Of a stretch of DNA of 64,000 nt, positions 1-8,243 are shown piece after piece (the stretch's first letter is position 1; every line of letters starts with the position of its first letter). This stretch comes from Bog-473 sp963728845 (GTDB lineage Bacteria; Actinomycetota; Acidimicrobiia; Acidimicrobiales; RAAP-2). The notes under the pieces are model-generated. The model made no database searches and had not been told where the DNA came from. It worked only from the letters and a program-made list of their open reading frames with translations. Location of the stretch: assembly GCA_963728845.1 (NCBI GenBank), contig CAVSLS010000057.1, positions 27,944-91,943 of the forward strand. Direction: 5' to 3'. Made by a program: the position numbers and the translations under genes.

Positions 1-648
1 GATCTCGCCGTTGAGGAGGTCCGTGAACATGTCGTCTCGTGGTGAAGTCTGCCGATCGGCAACCTGGGCCGTCACATACTCCATGAGCTTGCCCATGGCC
101 TCGGCCGACACGTCGTTGTACATGCCCAGCTCGGGGTCGAGGTGGAAGCTCTCGTCGATCCAGCCCCGGACCATGTCCCGGTCCTCGGGCGGCACACCGA
201 GCAACGCGGCGATGACATAGGCCGGGACGCGGGCGCCGAAGTCCTGCACGTAGTCGAACGAGCTCTTTCCGACCTGCGCGTCGAGCAGGCTCACGCAGAG
301 GCCGCGGATATCCTGCTCGAGCAGTGCCATCCGCCGCGGTGTGAAGGCCTTGGAGACCAACCGGCGGTAGCGAGTGTGGTCGGGAGGGTCCATGAAGATC
401 ATGATCTCCATGGAGGTCGGCTCGGGACCGATCATCTCCATCACCGTGCCGTGCGAGGAGCAGAAGGTCTGCGGATCGCGACTGAAGGCGTCCACGTCTG
501 CGAAGCGGCTGACGGCGTAGAAGTCGAGATGGTCGTTGTAATAGAGCGGCGCCTCGTCGCGCAGGCGCCGCCAGATCGGGTGCGGGTCGACCTTGTACTT
601 CTCATCGAGGGGATCCCAGGCGAGTGGTTCGGTGTCGAGCGCTGTCAC
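1..648 (-). CDS. Cytochrome P450, N-terminal 216 codons (runs off window)
   Basis: This is the N-terminal half of a bacterial soluble-type cytochrome P450, a haem monooxygenase that hydroxylates small lipophilic substrates. The GTG at 648 follows a GAGAAG stretch. The protein shows the family opening (EAPLYYNDHLDFYAVSRF, then DPPDHTRYRRLVSKAFTPRR of the C-helix region). The I-helix and haem-binding cysteine lie beyond the window edge, so activity cannot be judged. It closely resembles the second P450 at 21.3-22.5 kb, which carries the same EAPLYYN and FYA-SRF motifs, so the two are probably paralogues. It lies 12 bp downstream of the polyphosphate glucokinase gene and may be co-transcribed with it. 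The substrate is unknown; the nearby lipid and sterol catabolic genes make a terpenoid or steroid plausible by inference only. Confidence 0.93.
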   Translation of the reverse strand, partial: MTALDTEPLAWDPLDEKYKVDPHPIWRRLRDEAPLYYNDHLDFYAVSRFADVDAFSRDPQTFCSSHGTVMEMIGPEPTSMEIMIFMDPPDHTRYRRLVSKAFTPRRMALLEQDIRGLCVSLLDAQVGKSSFDYVQDFGARVPAYVIAALLGVPPEDRDMVRGWIDESFHLDPELGMYNDVSAEAMGKLMEYVTAQVADRQTSPRDDMFTDLLNGEI

Positions 649-660
649 GGCGATCTTCTC

Positions 661-1470
661 TCAGACGGCGATATGGGACTCGTCCCAGAGCTTGATCCCG
701 CCGAGGATGCCCGCCGTGTTGTCCACGACGGTGATCCGCTCGAGTACTTCGCCGAGGTCGCGCCGGTTGACGCGCTGCGCGTTGCCGCCGCCGATGTAGA
801 GGTGGTCGAAGAAGGTCAGCGCATTGAAGTAGGCGATCATCTTGCGCACCCGCCCGTTCCACTTGTCGTCGCCGGCCTTCTTGCGCGCCGCCTCCCCGAG
901 TTGCTCGTTGAAGTTCTCGCCCTTGCGGAATTCCAGGTGGGAGAACTCCAGGTGAGGCAGCAGCCGGCCGCCCATGAAGAAGGCCGTGCCCACACCCGTG
1001 CCGAGCGTGACCACCGCCTCGAAGCCCTGGCCCTGCACCACCGCGAGGCCCTGGACGTCGGCGTCGTTGGCGACACGGCAGGGCTTGCCGATCGAGTGCG
1101 CCAGGGCGTGGGCCAGGTCGAAGCCCGACCAGGCCTTCACCAGCTCGGGAAGGACGGTGCTGCCGGGGCCCTTCTCGGTCACGAAGTGCGGAGCGCTGAG
1201 AACCTCACCGCTGCGGACCATGCCCGGAAAGCCGGCGGAGGTTCGGTCGGCTGTGGGGAGCTTGTCCGCCAAGCCGCTGAGCTGCTCGACCAAACGGTCG
1301 GGCGGCATGGGGTAGGTGGTGGCGATCTTGACCCGGTCGGCCACGAACGCGCCGTCCTTGTCGAGCACGTCGGCCTTGAGCCCGGTGCCGCCGATGTCGA
1401 TGCTCAGCGTGAAGGGACGGCGGTGCGCAGACGTGGTCGAGCTTTCGGTCACCGGAGGAACTGTAGCCAC
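661..1470 (-). CDS. ppgK: Polyphosphate glucokinase (ROK family)
   Basis: The 269-residue protein belongs to the ROK sugar-kinase family, actinobacterial polyphosphate glucokinase branch, which phosphorylates glucose using polyphosphate or ATP in the cytosol. It has the phosphate-binding motif DIGGTGLKADVLD (D25), a second GTGVGTAFF phosphate motif, and the PpgK hallmark HLEFRKGENFNEQLG near residue 190, where most ROK kinases instead have a zinc-binding loop. The length matches the family. The start is a GTG with no clear Shine-Dalgarno sequence; a start 7 codons later is possible. It lies between a TetR regulator and the P450, all on the minus strand. Confidence 0.92.
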   Translation of the reverse strand: MATVPPVTESSTTSAHRRPFTLSIDIGGTGLKADVLDKDGAFVADRVKIATTYPMPPDRLVEQLSGLADKLPTADRTSAGFPGMVRSGEVLSAPHFVTEKGPGSTVLPELVKAWSGFDLAHALAHSIGKPCRVANDADVQGLAVVQGQGFEAVVTLGTGVGTAFFMGGRLLPHLEFSHLEFRKGENFNEQLGEAARKKAGDDKWNGRVRKMIAYFNALTFFDHLYIGGGNAQRVNRRDLGEVLERITVVDNTAGILGGIKLWDESHIAV

Positions 1471-1504
1471 GCGGTCAGATTCGGTCTCCGTGGAACCGGT
1501 CCCG

Positions 1505-2170
1505 TCATCCGAGAAGGACGTTGTGGATGATGGCGCGGAGCTGGTCCCCCAATTCTTCGTTGGTCTCCTCGGCGAAGGCCTCGCCGGAGAGGACGAGTCC
1601 CGAGAAGACCACGCCCACCGAGGCCGCCATCTTCACCCGGTCCGGGAAGGGGACCCGGGTGTCGGCCAGCACCCGTCGGAACTGGTTCTGGAAGTCCTCG
1701 TGCTCGGCGTCGTGGTCCTCCCGGTGCAGCTTCTCGAGGGCGGCCTGGTTCCGCTCGTGCATGAGGAAGATCTTGCGCTGGGCCAGCATCTGGTCGACGA
1801 TGCCGTCGAGCAGCTCGCCCCACAGCTCGAGGGTGACCGGCCCCTCGGTCATGCGCAGCAGCGCCTCGCGGCCGAATTCGTGGATGCGCATGTGCAGCGC
1901 CAACAGGATGTCGTCCTTCGACTCGAAGTGGTAGTAGAGGGCTGCCTTGGTGACGCCCAGCTGCTCGGCGATCTGGCGCAGGCTGGTGCCGTCGAAGCCC
2001 TGCTCTATGAAGAGGTCGAGGGCCACATCGAGGATGCGCTCGCGGGTGTTGGGGTGGGCGGGGTCGGCAGCGGAGGCCACGCCCGGGCCCGGCTCGACGA
2101 CGCTGCCGAGAAGCGGCTCTTCGTCTGGTTCTGCGTGATCTGGGTCTGCGTGCGCCGCGGTCTGGGACAT
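1505..2170 (-). CDS. TetR-family repressor divergent from an ABC exporter
   Basis: This 221-residue TetR regulator has its helix-turn-helix at about residues 60-82 (GTSLRQIAEQLGVTKAALYY) and an all-helical ligand domain after it. I chose the ATG at 2170 because it leaves a short intergenic region holding operator-like repeats; an upstream in-frame start at 2221 would run through them. It is transcribed away from the DrrAB-type exporter at 2263-4175. The usual arrangement is that the repressor controls itself and the exporter and is released by an exported toxic compound; that role is inferred from family and position. Confidence 0.92.
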   Translation of the reverse strand: MSQTAAHADPDHAEPDEEPLLGSVVEPGPGVASAADPAHPNTRERILDVALDLFIEQGFDGTSLRQIAEQLGVTKAALYYHFESKDDILLALHMRIHEFGREALLRMTEGPVTLELWGELLDGIVDQMLAQRKIFLMHERNQAALEKLHREDHDAEHEDFQNQFRRVLADTRVPFPDRVKMAASVGVVFSGLVLSGEAFAEETNEELGDQLRAIIHNVLLG

Positions 2171-2182
2171 TCGCCTCAACTC

Positions 2183-2254
2183 TACTTGACGGCAGGTAAG
2201 TAAGGTCCTACCATGCCTCATGCCTTAGCCGGAGAGTCTACTGACCGACAGGTA
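2183..2254. promoter_or_regulatory. Paired operator-like sites between TetR gene and ABC exporter
   Basis: Two related 16-mers lie in the divergent intergenic region. TACTTGACGGCAGGTA at 2183-2198 is itself an imperfect palindrome (12 of 16 positions symmetric). TACTGACCGACAGGTA at 2239-2254 shares 12 of 16 bases with it. One copy sits close to each gene start, as expected for a TetR protein repressing both directions. Binding is inferred. Confidence 0.5.
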
Positions 2255-2262
2255 GGGAAGCT

Positions 2263-3321
2263 ATGGGACCTGAGCTGATGATCGAGGCCGAGGGGCTGAC
2301 GAAGAGCTACGGCCAGACCCAGGCCCTGGCCGGGGTCGGCTTCTCGGTCCCCGCCGGCACGATCCTCGGGCTGCTCGGCCCGAACGGGGCAGGGAAGACG
2401 ACGGCCGTGCGGATCCTGACCACGCTGGCGCTGCCCGATTCGGGACGCGGCGCCGTGGCCGGCATCGACGTGGCCAAGCACCCCGGTGAGGTTCGGCGCC
2501 ACATCGGCGTCGCCGCCCAGGACGCCACGTTGGATCCGCTCTTGACGGGGCGCCAGAACCTGGTGCTGGTGGGCGAGCTCTCGGACATGGGCCGAGCCGC
2601 GTCGAAGTCCCGAGCGACCGAGCTCCTCGCCCAGTTCGAGCTGACCGACGCCGCCGACCGTATCCTCAAGGGCTACTCGGGCGGCATGCGCCGGCGGCTG
2701 GACCTGGCCGCGTCGCTGATGACGCGACCCCCCGTGCTCTTCCTGGACGAGCCGACGACGGGATTGGACCCGACGAGCCGGCAGCGCGTGTGGGACGCCA
2801 TCCGTGAGCTGCTCGGCGAAGGGGTCACGGTACTGCTGACGACGCAGTACCTGGAGGAGGCGGACGCACTGGCCCACCGCATCGTCGTCGTGGACCACGG
2901 CCTCGTCATCGCCAACGGCACACCCCAGGAGCTCAAGGAGGCGAGCCGGAGTGCCCGCGTCGAGGTCACGCTCCCGGCTCCGCACCCGGAGGCGGTTGGC
3001 GCGATGGCGCCGCTGGTCGCCGGTCCGGTCCACGTCAGTGAAGATGGCCGGCGCCTGAGTGCCGGGGTGGACGCCGCACCGGGCCTGGCCACCTCGGTCG
3101 TACGTGCGCTGGACCAGGCGGGCGTACTGGTGGACAACATCGAGGTGCGCCAGCCGTCGCTCGACGACGTGTTCTTCTCGCTCACCGGCGGGCACATCGA
3201 AGGGGACGCCGAGGACGGGGACGGTGCCGCGAACGATGGGGTCGGGGATCGCACGATTGCGGCGGCGGATCCCGGCAGTGACGGCGGCGGCCGTCACGAG
3301 CTGGAAGGAGTGCGCGCATGA
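2263..3321 (+). CDS. DrrA-type ABC exporter ATPase
   Basis: The 352-residue nucleotide-binding subunit of an ABC-2 exporter has Walker A GPNGAGKTT at 39-47, the ABC signature YSGGMRRRLDLA, Walker B VLFLDEPTTGLDP, an H-loop region TTQYLEEAD, and the DrrA-type C-terminal element QPSLDDVFFSLTG. About 35 acidic and glycine-rich residues follow the usual end and look like an unstructured tail. Its stop overlaps the permease start (ATGA), so the two are translationally coupled. It would power export of a hydrophobic drug or lipid and is probably controlled by the divergent TetR gene. The start at 2263 follows AGGGAAG; a second Met five codons later is possible. Confidence 0.95.
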   Translation: MGPELMIEAEGLTKSYGQTQALAGVGFSVPAGTILGLLGPNGAGKTTAVRILTTLALPDSGRGAVAGIDVAKHPGEVRRHIGVAAQDATLDPLLTGRQNLVLVGELSDMGRAASKSRATELLAQFELTDAADRILKGYSGGMRRRLDLAASLMTRPPVLFLDEPTTGLDPTSRQRVWDAIRELLGEGVTVLLTTQYLEEADALAHRIVVVDHGLVIANGTPQELKEASRSARVEVTLPAPHPEAVGAMAPLVAGPVHVSEDGRRLSAGVDAAPGLATSVVRALDQAGVLVDNIEVRQPSLDDVFFSLTGGHIEGDAEDGDGAANDGVGDRTIAAADPGSDGGGRHELEGVRA

Positions 3322-4175
3322 CGACGACCACGCTGACGTCGACGCCCGTCGGGGTCGGCCGCTCCCCCTCGTCCGGGGCCGTGTTCGGCTCACTTTGGGA
3401 CATCTGGGCGATGACGCGACGCAACCTCGTGCACATCGCCCGGGAGCCGATGCAGCTGTCGGACGTGACGATCCAGCCCGTCCTCTTCACGGTGCTGTTC
3501 GTCTACATCTTCGGCGGCGCCATCGCCCTCCCCGGAGGCGGGAGCTACGTGGACTACCTCCTGGCAGGGATCCTTGCCCTCAACCTGGTCACCTCGGTCA
3601 TGGGCACCGCCGTCGGACTGAGCACGGACCTGCACGAAGGAATGATCGATCGCTTCCGCGCCCTGCCGATGTGGCGCTCGGCCGTCCTGGTCGGGCGTTC
3701 CATGGCCGATCTGCTGACCTCGCTCCTCTGCGCGCTCATCGTGGGGCTGACCGGGCTCGCCGTCGGATGGCGGCCGGGGGCCAACGACATCTCGGTCCTG
3801 GGCGGCTTCGCCCTGGTGATCCTCTTTGCCTACGCACTGACGTGGGTCGCTGCCTGCGTGGGGCTCAACGCCAAGAGCCCGGAGTCCGCCGCCTCCTTCG
3901 GCTTCATCGTCCTCTTCCCGTTGGCCTTCGTCTCCAACGCCATGGTGCCCACCCAGCACATGCCCGGGTGGCTACAGGCCATCGCCCAGTGGAACCCGGT
4001 GAGTGCCGTGTGCGCCGGGACGCGAGTGCTGTGGGGCAACCCGAACCCCGCCGGTGCCATCCATGCCTGGCCTATGCAACATCCGATTGAGGCGTCGCTG
4101 ATCTGGTCGGCGGTGATCATCGGGCTGGCCGCCCCGTTGGCGGCCCACTTCTTCAAGAAGCGGACGACGGAGTAG
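3318..4175 (+). CDS. ABC-2 type permease of TetR-linked exporter
   Basis: The 285-residue integral membrane protein is the partner permease of the preceding ATPase (ABC2_membrane family, DrrB-like). Six hydrophobic segments can be seen, with the conserved DLHEGMIDRFRALPM segment between segments 2 and 3 and an FPLAFVSNAMVP motif before the C-terminal part, both typical of DrrB homologues. The start overlaps the ATPase stop by 4 bp. A hairpin follows its stop. The exported compound cannot be told from sequence. Confidence 0.93.
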   Translation: MTTTTLTSTPVGVGRSPSSGAVFGSLWDIWAMTRRNLVHIAREPMQLSDVTIQPVLFTVLFVYIFGGAIALPGGGSYVDYLLAGILALNLVTSVMGTAVGLSTDLHEGMIDRFRALPMWRSAVLVGRSMADLLTSLLCALIVGLTGLAVGWRPGANDISVLGGFALVILFAYALTWVAACVGLNAKSPESAASFGFIVLFPLAFVSNAMVPTQHMPGWLQAIAQWNPVSAVCAGTRVLWGNPNPAGAIHAWPMQHPIEASLIWSAVIIGLAAPLAAHFFKKRTTE

Positions 4176-4189
4176 CACCGAGGAGCGAG

Positions 4190-4219
4190 AGGACGCGGTG
4201 GAAGACGGCCCCGCGTCCT
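4190..4219 (+). terminator. Hairpin after ABC operon
   Basis: A perfect 9-bp stem (AGGACGCGG with CCGCGTCCT) and 12-base loop lies 15 bp after the permease stop. No T-run follows, so it may be a hairpin-only terminator. Confidence 0.45.
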
Positions 4220-4229
4220 GGTCGTTCGG

Positions 4230-4242
4230 TAGCCTGCGTTCA
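4230..4242 (+). promoter_or_regulatory. -10 box for a leaderless amidase transcript
   Basis: TAGCCT at 4230-4235 is followed by exactly six bases and then the ATG at 4242, the spacing expected if transcription begins on the start codon. No Shine-Dalgarno sequence precedes the ATG. Confidence 0.45.
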
Positions 4243-5654
4243 TGACGGCAGAACCCTGGCTCGGAGACGCCTGCTCCCTCGTCGACGCCTTCCGTGAGGG
4301 GAGGATCTCCCCCACCGAGGCCCTCGAGGGGTCGCTGGCGGCGATCGCCGGCTCGAAGCTCAACGCCGTGTGCTTCGTCGACGAAGAGCGGGCGCGGGAG
4401 TCGGCGGCGGGCGCCGACGTCAACTTGCCCTTCGGCGGGGTGCCCGTCGGCATGAAGGAGCTCGACCCGGTCAAGGGCTGGCCACAGACGGAAGCCTCGC
4501 TGGTGTTCAAGGACCGCAGCGCGGACTACGACTCCACCATGACGGCCCGGCTCCGGGCGGCCGGTGCCGTGTTGGTCGGCCAGACAACGGCCTCGGAGTT
4601 CGGCGGCATCAACTGCACCTACACCCGGCTGCACGGCGCGACCTCGAACCCCTACGACCTCGAGCGCACACCCGGCGGCTCTTCGGGGGGCTCGGCCGCA
4701 TCGGTCGCCGGCGGGCTCCTGCCGATCTGCACGGGCGGCGACGGCGGCGGCTCCATCCGGATCCCGGCCGGCTTCACGGGCCTCTTCGGCCTCAAGTCGA
4801 CGTTCGGGCGGATCCCGAAGGGACCGAAGACCGAGATCGAGCCGCTCACCGCCGTCCTCGGGTGTCTGTCGCGCTCGGTGCGTGACACCGCCCGCTGGTT
4901 CGACGCCTGCAACGGCAGTGACGAGTATGACCCCTTCTCGCTGCCCCGGGTCGAGGGCTGGGAGGCCGGCCTCGGCCAGCAGGAGGTGCGGGGAAAGCGG
5001 GTGGCGGTGTCGGTCGACCTGGGTGCGGCCGTTGTGGCGTCTGCCGTCGGGGACAAGGTCGAGGAGGCGGCGGACCTGCTGATCAAGGACGCCGGGCTGA
5101 CCCGGGTGGACGTGCCCATCGGGCTCCCGCGGGGCGGCCTGGAGTGGGCCCTCGCCGGCACGGCCAGCCTGCTCGTCGGCCTGGGCGACCTGTACCCCGG
5201 CTGCGAGTCCCAGCTCACGCCCGAGATCATGCTGGCGGCCAACATCGCGACCAATCACTACGACGTCGACACCGCCATGAACATCGAGGCCTTCCGCCGG
5301 CAGATCATCGTGCAGACGGCACAGGTCTTCGAGCAGGTCGATTTCATCGTGTGTGCAACGAACCCCGACGTGGCCTTCGGCGCACAGGGGCCGATGCCGA
5401 CGACGATCGACGGGATGGACCTCATCGCCGAACACGGGTTCGAGGCTGCGGTGGGGAACAACGGCGCCCTGACCATCCCCGCCAACACGACCGGGCACCC
5501 GGCCGTCGCGATCCCCATCGGGCTCGTCGACGACCTGCCGGTCTCTCTGCAGATCATCGGCCGCCGGCACGCCGAGCAGCTGTTGCTCGACTTGGCCCGC
5601 ATCGTCGAGATCGAGCGACCGTGGCCCTTGGTGGCGCCCGGCGCCCCCACCTGA
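4242..5654 (+). CDS. Amidase (amidase-signature family)
   Basis: The 470-residue protein is an amidase-signature serine hydrolase that cleaves a C-N amide bond. The Ser-Ser-Lys triad is complete: Lys72 in PVGMKELDP, cis-Ser147 in GGSSGGSAA, and nucleophile Ser171 in GGDGGGSIRIPAG. The 24-residue spacing between the serines matches the family. No signal peptide is seen, so it is cytosolic. The length is normal for a single-domain amidase rather than GatA, and no GatB or GatC is nearby. The natural substrate is unknown. It appears to be a single-gene transcript with a leaderless promoter. Confidence 0.94.
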   Translation: MTAEPWLGDACSLVDAFREGRISPTEALEGSLAAIAGSKLNAVCFVDEERARESAAGADVNLPFGGVPVGMKELDPVKGWPQTEASLVFKDRSADYDSTMTARLRAAGAVLVGQTTASEFGGINCTYTRLHGATSNPYDLERTPGGSSGGSAASVAGGLLPICTGGDGGGSIRIPAGFTGLFGLKSTFGRIPKGPKTEIEPLTAVLGCLSRSVRDTARWFDACNGSDEYDPFSLPRVEGWEAGLGQQEVRGKRVAVSVDLGAAVVASAVGDKVEEAADLLIKDAGLTRVDVPIGLPRGGLEWALAGTASLLVGLGDLYPGCESQLTPEIMLAANIATNHYDVDTAMNIEAFRRQIIVQTAQVFEQVDFIVCATNPDVAFGAQGPMPTTIDGMDLIAEHGFEAAVGNNGALTIPANTTGHPAVAIPIGLVDDLPVSLQIIGRRHAEQLLLDLARIVEIERPWPLVAPGAPT

Positions 5655-5881
5655 GCCAGACGTTCCGGGCCTCTTCCGCCCTTCGGCCTCCGCGTCACGC
5701 GGCCCGGGTCGCAACCAGGTCGCAATTCGACTGCAACCGCTGCCCAACGAAACGGCGCGGTGGTGACGACGCGCCGACAACGGCATCCCTCTGGCCTTGA
5801 GTTTTGGGGTTCCGTTGGGACGTTCTGTGACTTTTGATACCTGCGCTTCAACGACGGTTTGTCATACCCTGTCGGAGGCAC

Positions 5882-7390
5882 ATGGCGGAAGAGATGCTCT
5901 TCACAGTGGCCGGGTCCGTCGCGATGCCGGCGCAGATGATCTCGCTCGAAGAGGCGGGCCTCGAGGAACGCGCGGATCTCCAGGAATGGGTGCTCTCGAA
6001 CCCCGCCATCCTCGGTCCCGCCGTCAAGGTGATCACCTTCGAATTCGACGGACTGCCGGGCCCGGCCGGAGGAGGCCGGGACCGCATCACCGTGCTCGGC
6101 CTGGGGGCCGACGGGCGGTTGGTCATCGGAGAGCTGAAGAGCGGGCGGGCCCCGGACACCGAGGTCCATGCGATCAAGTACGCCGCCATGGCCAGCCGCA
6201 CGCTCCCGGAGACGCTGGCCGACCACTACGCCCGCTTCCAGGCGCGGCTTCAGATGCCCGTCACGCCCGAGGAGGCACTGGCCGACCTCCAGGCGCACGC
6301 CCCCGACCTCTCGCAGGAGTCGCTCCGGCGTCCGCGCATCGTCCTGCTCGCCCGGGAATTCTCCCCCGTCGTCACCGCCAGCGTCGTCTGGCTCAGCGAG
6401 ATGGGCCTCGACATCTCCCTCGTCCAGATCAGTGCCTTCCGCTCGTACGTCTACGGTCAGTTGGGCAGTGGCAACGTGCCCATGATCTCGGTGAGCCAGC
6501 TCTATCCGCTGCGCGAGATCGAGGAGTTCACCATCAGCCCCGAGCGCCAGCTGGCCAAGGAGATGGCCGAATCCCGCCGACGCGTGCAGGACGCCAGCAC
6601 CGTTCGACGGCTCGTCACGGCCGAGACGGTCGCGGACGGGACGATCTTCACCCTCAGCCCCCGCAGCGACCTCAGCTTCGACATGCGCAGTCAGCTCGAA
6701 GAGTGGCTGCACGCCGACCCGGCGCGCCGGACCGCACACTGGCAGAACAACCTCAACGCGCCGTTGGTGTGGGACGTCGACAAGACGGTGTACACGCCGG
6801 CGAGCCTCGTGCGCCACATCGTCGAGCAGGCCACCGGGGTCACGCGCGACTGGTTCGGCACCCAGTGGTGGCGCGACCCTGCCGGATGGACGCTCGTCGA
6901 GCTCGCCGGGCCGCTCATCGGCGGCAAGGGTGCCCTCTATCGCGACTACTGGTCGCGCTGGCTCGAGAAGGTGCGTGTCGAGCACGGGCACTGGACCCAG
7001 ATGTCCACGTTGCCGGCGCAAAACTTCATCACGCTTCCCTCCCCTATCAAGGGCACCCACTACGGACTGGCCTTCGCGGCGGGCGGGCGGCTGCGCTCGG
7101 ACTTCTACGTCGACCTCGGCTCCCCCGAAGCCAGCGCCGCACAGTTCGAGGTCCTTCAATCACAGCAGCAATTGATCGAATCGGTCTACGGCGGCCCACT
7201 GTCGTGGGAGCGCCTCCCCGACCGTGGCGCCTACCGCATCGCCGACTACAGCGAGGGCGAGGTCACCACGGTCGAGGACTACGCGTTCTACATCGACTGG
7301 ATGATCGACGCCCAGGAGCGCCTGCGCCAGGCCGTCAATGCGGTCCTGCGCAGCGGCGAGCCGCCGGACGAACCGTTCGACCGCCGCTGA
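5882..7390 (+). CDS. PD-(D/E)XK nuclease-like protein with C-terminal DUF4268
   Basis: The 502-residue protein has two parts. Residues about 25-190 resemble the NucS/DUF91 type of PD-(D/E)XK nuclease, with the core ending in VIGELKSG (E84, K86). The position where related nucleases usually carry the first Asp (R-I-D) reads R-I-T here, with D67 just before it, so activity is uncertain. Residues about 300-480 match DUF4268, a domain found fused to nuclease or methylase modules. The ATG at 5882 has GGAGG 7 bases upstream. No restriction, modification or defence partners flank it; it stands alone between two exporter operons. A role in DNA processing or defence is inference. Confidence 0.8.
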   Translation: MAEEMLFTVAGSVAMPAQMISLEEAGLEERADLQEWVLSNPAILGPAVKVITFEFDGLPGPAGGGRDRITVLGLGADGRLVIGELKSGRAPDTEVHAIKYAAMASRTLPETLADHYARFQARLQMPVTPEEALADLQAHAPDLSQESLRRPRIVLLAREFSPVVTASVVWLSEMGLDISLVQISAFRSYVYGQLGSGNVPMISVSQLYPLREIEEFTISPERQLAKEMAESRRRVQDASTVRRLVTAETVADGTIFTLSPRSDLSFDMRSQLEEWLHADPARRTAHWQNNLNAPLVWDVDKTVYTPASLVRHIVEQATGVTRDWFGTQWWRDPAGWTLVELAGPLIGGKGALYRDYWSRWLEKVRVEHGHWTQMSTLPAQNFITLPSPIKGTHYGLAFAAGGRLRSDFYVDLGSPEASAAQFEVLQSQQQLIESVYGGPLSWERLPDRGAYRIADYSEGEVTTVEDYAFYIDWMIDAQERLRQAVNAVLRSGEPPDEPFDRR

Positions 7391-7391
7391 G

Positions 7392-8243
7392 TCACGAGCT
7401 CTTCAGCTTCCAGACCGCCAGCGGCGCGAAGACCACGACCAGCCCGGCCGTCCACAACAACGATGGGACCAGGTAGTACGAGAGCGAGTGCCCGAGCAGC
7501 TGCTGGGCCGCGGGACCGCCGGTGAGCAGGCGCACCGTGTTGATCATCTGTGTCATGGGTTGGTTGGTGGCGAAGGCCTGCATCCAGCCCGGCATCGTCG
7601 CCACCGGCACGTAGGCCGAGGAGACGAAGCTCAGCGGGAAGACGAGAAACGACAGGCTCTGCGCCGCCTGTGGGCTCCCGGCCGCCAGGCCCATGAAGAT
7701 GAACATCCACACGAAGGCGAAGCCGTAGACGATGGTCAGGCCGAACGCGGCCAGCGCCTCGCCGACGGAGCCACCGGTGCGGAAGCCGACGGCGAAACCG
7801 ACCGCCGTCATGACCACGACGCCCCAGGCAACGAGCGCCGAGTCGGCACCGACCCGGCCGGTGATGATGGACAGGAGCCGGATCGGCAGGGAGCGCAGAC
7901 GGTCGAACAGCCCGCCCTCCTGGTCGTCGGCCACGCCGCTCGCCGCGCTCATGCCCTGGAAGAGCACGCCGGTGACGACGAAGCCCGGCACCAAGAAGTC
8001 CACGTAGCTGAGGCTCCCGGTGTGGGCGATCGCGCCGCCGAAGACGTAGCGGAAGATGAGGAGGAAGAGCACCCCCTGGGCGGTGCCCGCCACGATCAGG
8101 GCCGGGCTGCGGACGAATTTCTTGAGCGTCCGGCCGGCCACCTGGCTCGAGGCGACGAGATACGACGCTCCCTGGTTCGTCACCACCCCCGTGCGTCCGC
8201 TGCCCGCCTGGCGCGGCGGATCGAGAGTCAGGTCCATGGTCAT
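7392..8243 (-). CDS. ABC-2 type permease (PadR-linked exporter)
   Basis: This 283-residue membrane protein is the DrrB-like permease of a second exporter. It has the same architecture as the permease at 3.3-4.2 kb: six hydrophobic segments, the loop DDQEGGLFDRLRSLPI, and FPLSFVSSAYVPVATMPGW. The ATG at 8243 overlaps the ATPase stop (ATGA), which fixes the start. Its stop lies 1 bp from the convergent DUF4268 gene. Confidence 0.94.
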   Translation of the reverse strand: MTMDLTLDPPRQAGSGRTGVVTNQGASYLVASSQVAGRTLKKFVRSPALIVAGTAQGVLFLLIFRYVFGGAIAHTGSLSYVDFLVPGFVVTGVLFQGMSAASGVADDQEGGLFDRLRSLPIRLLSIITGRVGADSALVAWGVVVMTAVGFAVGFRTGGSVGEALAAFGLTIVYGFAFVWMFIFMGLAAGSPQAAQSLSFLVFPLSFVSSAYVPVATMPGWMQAFATNQPMTQMINTVRLLTGGPAAQQLLGHSLSYYLVPSLLWTAGLVVVFAPLAVWKLKSS

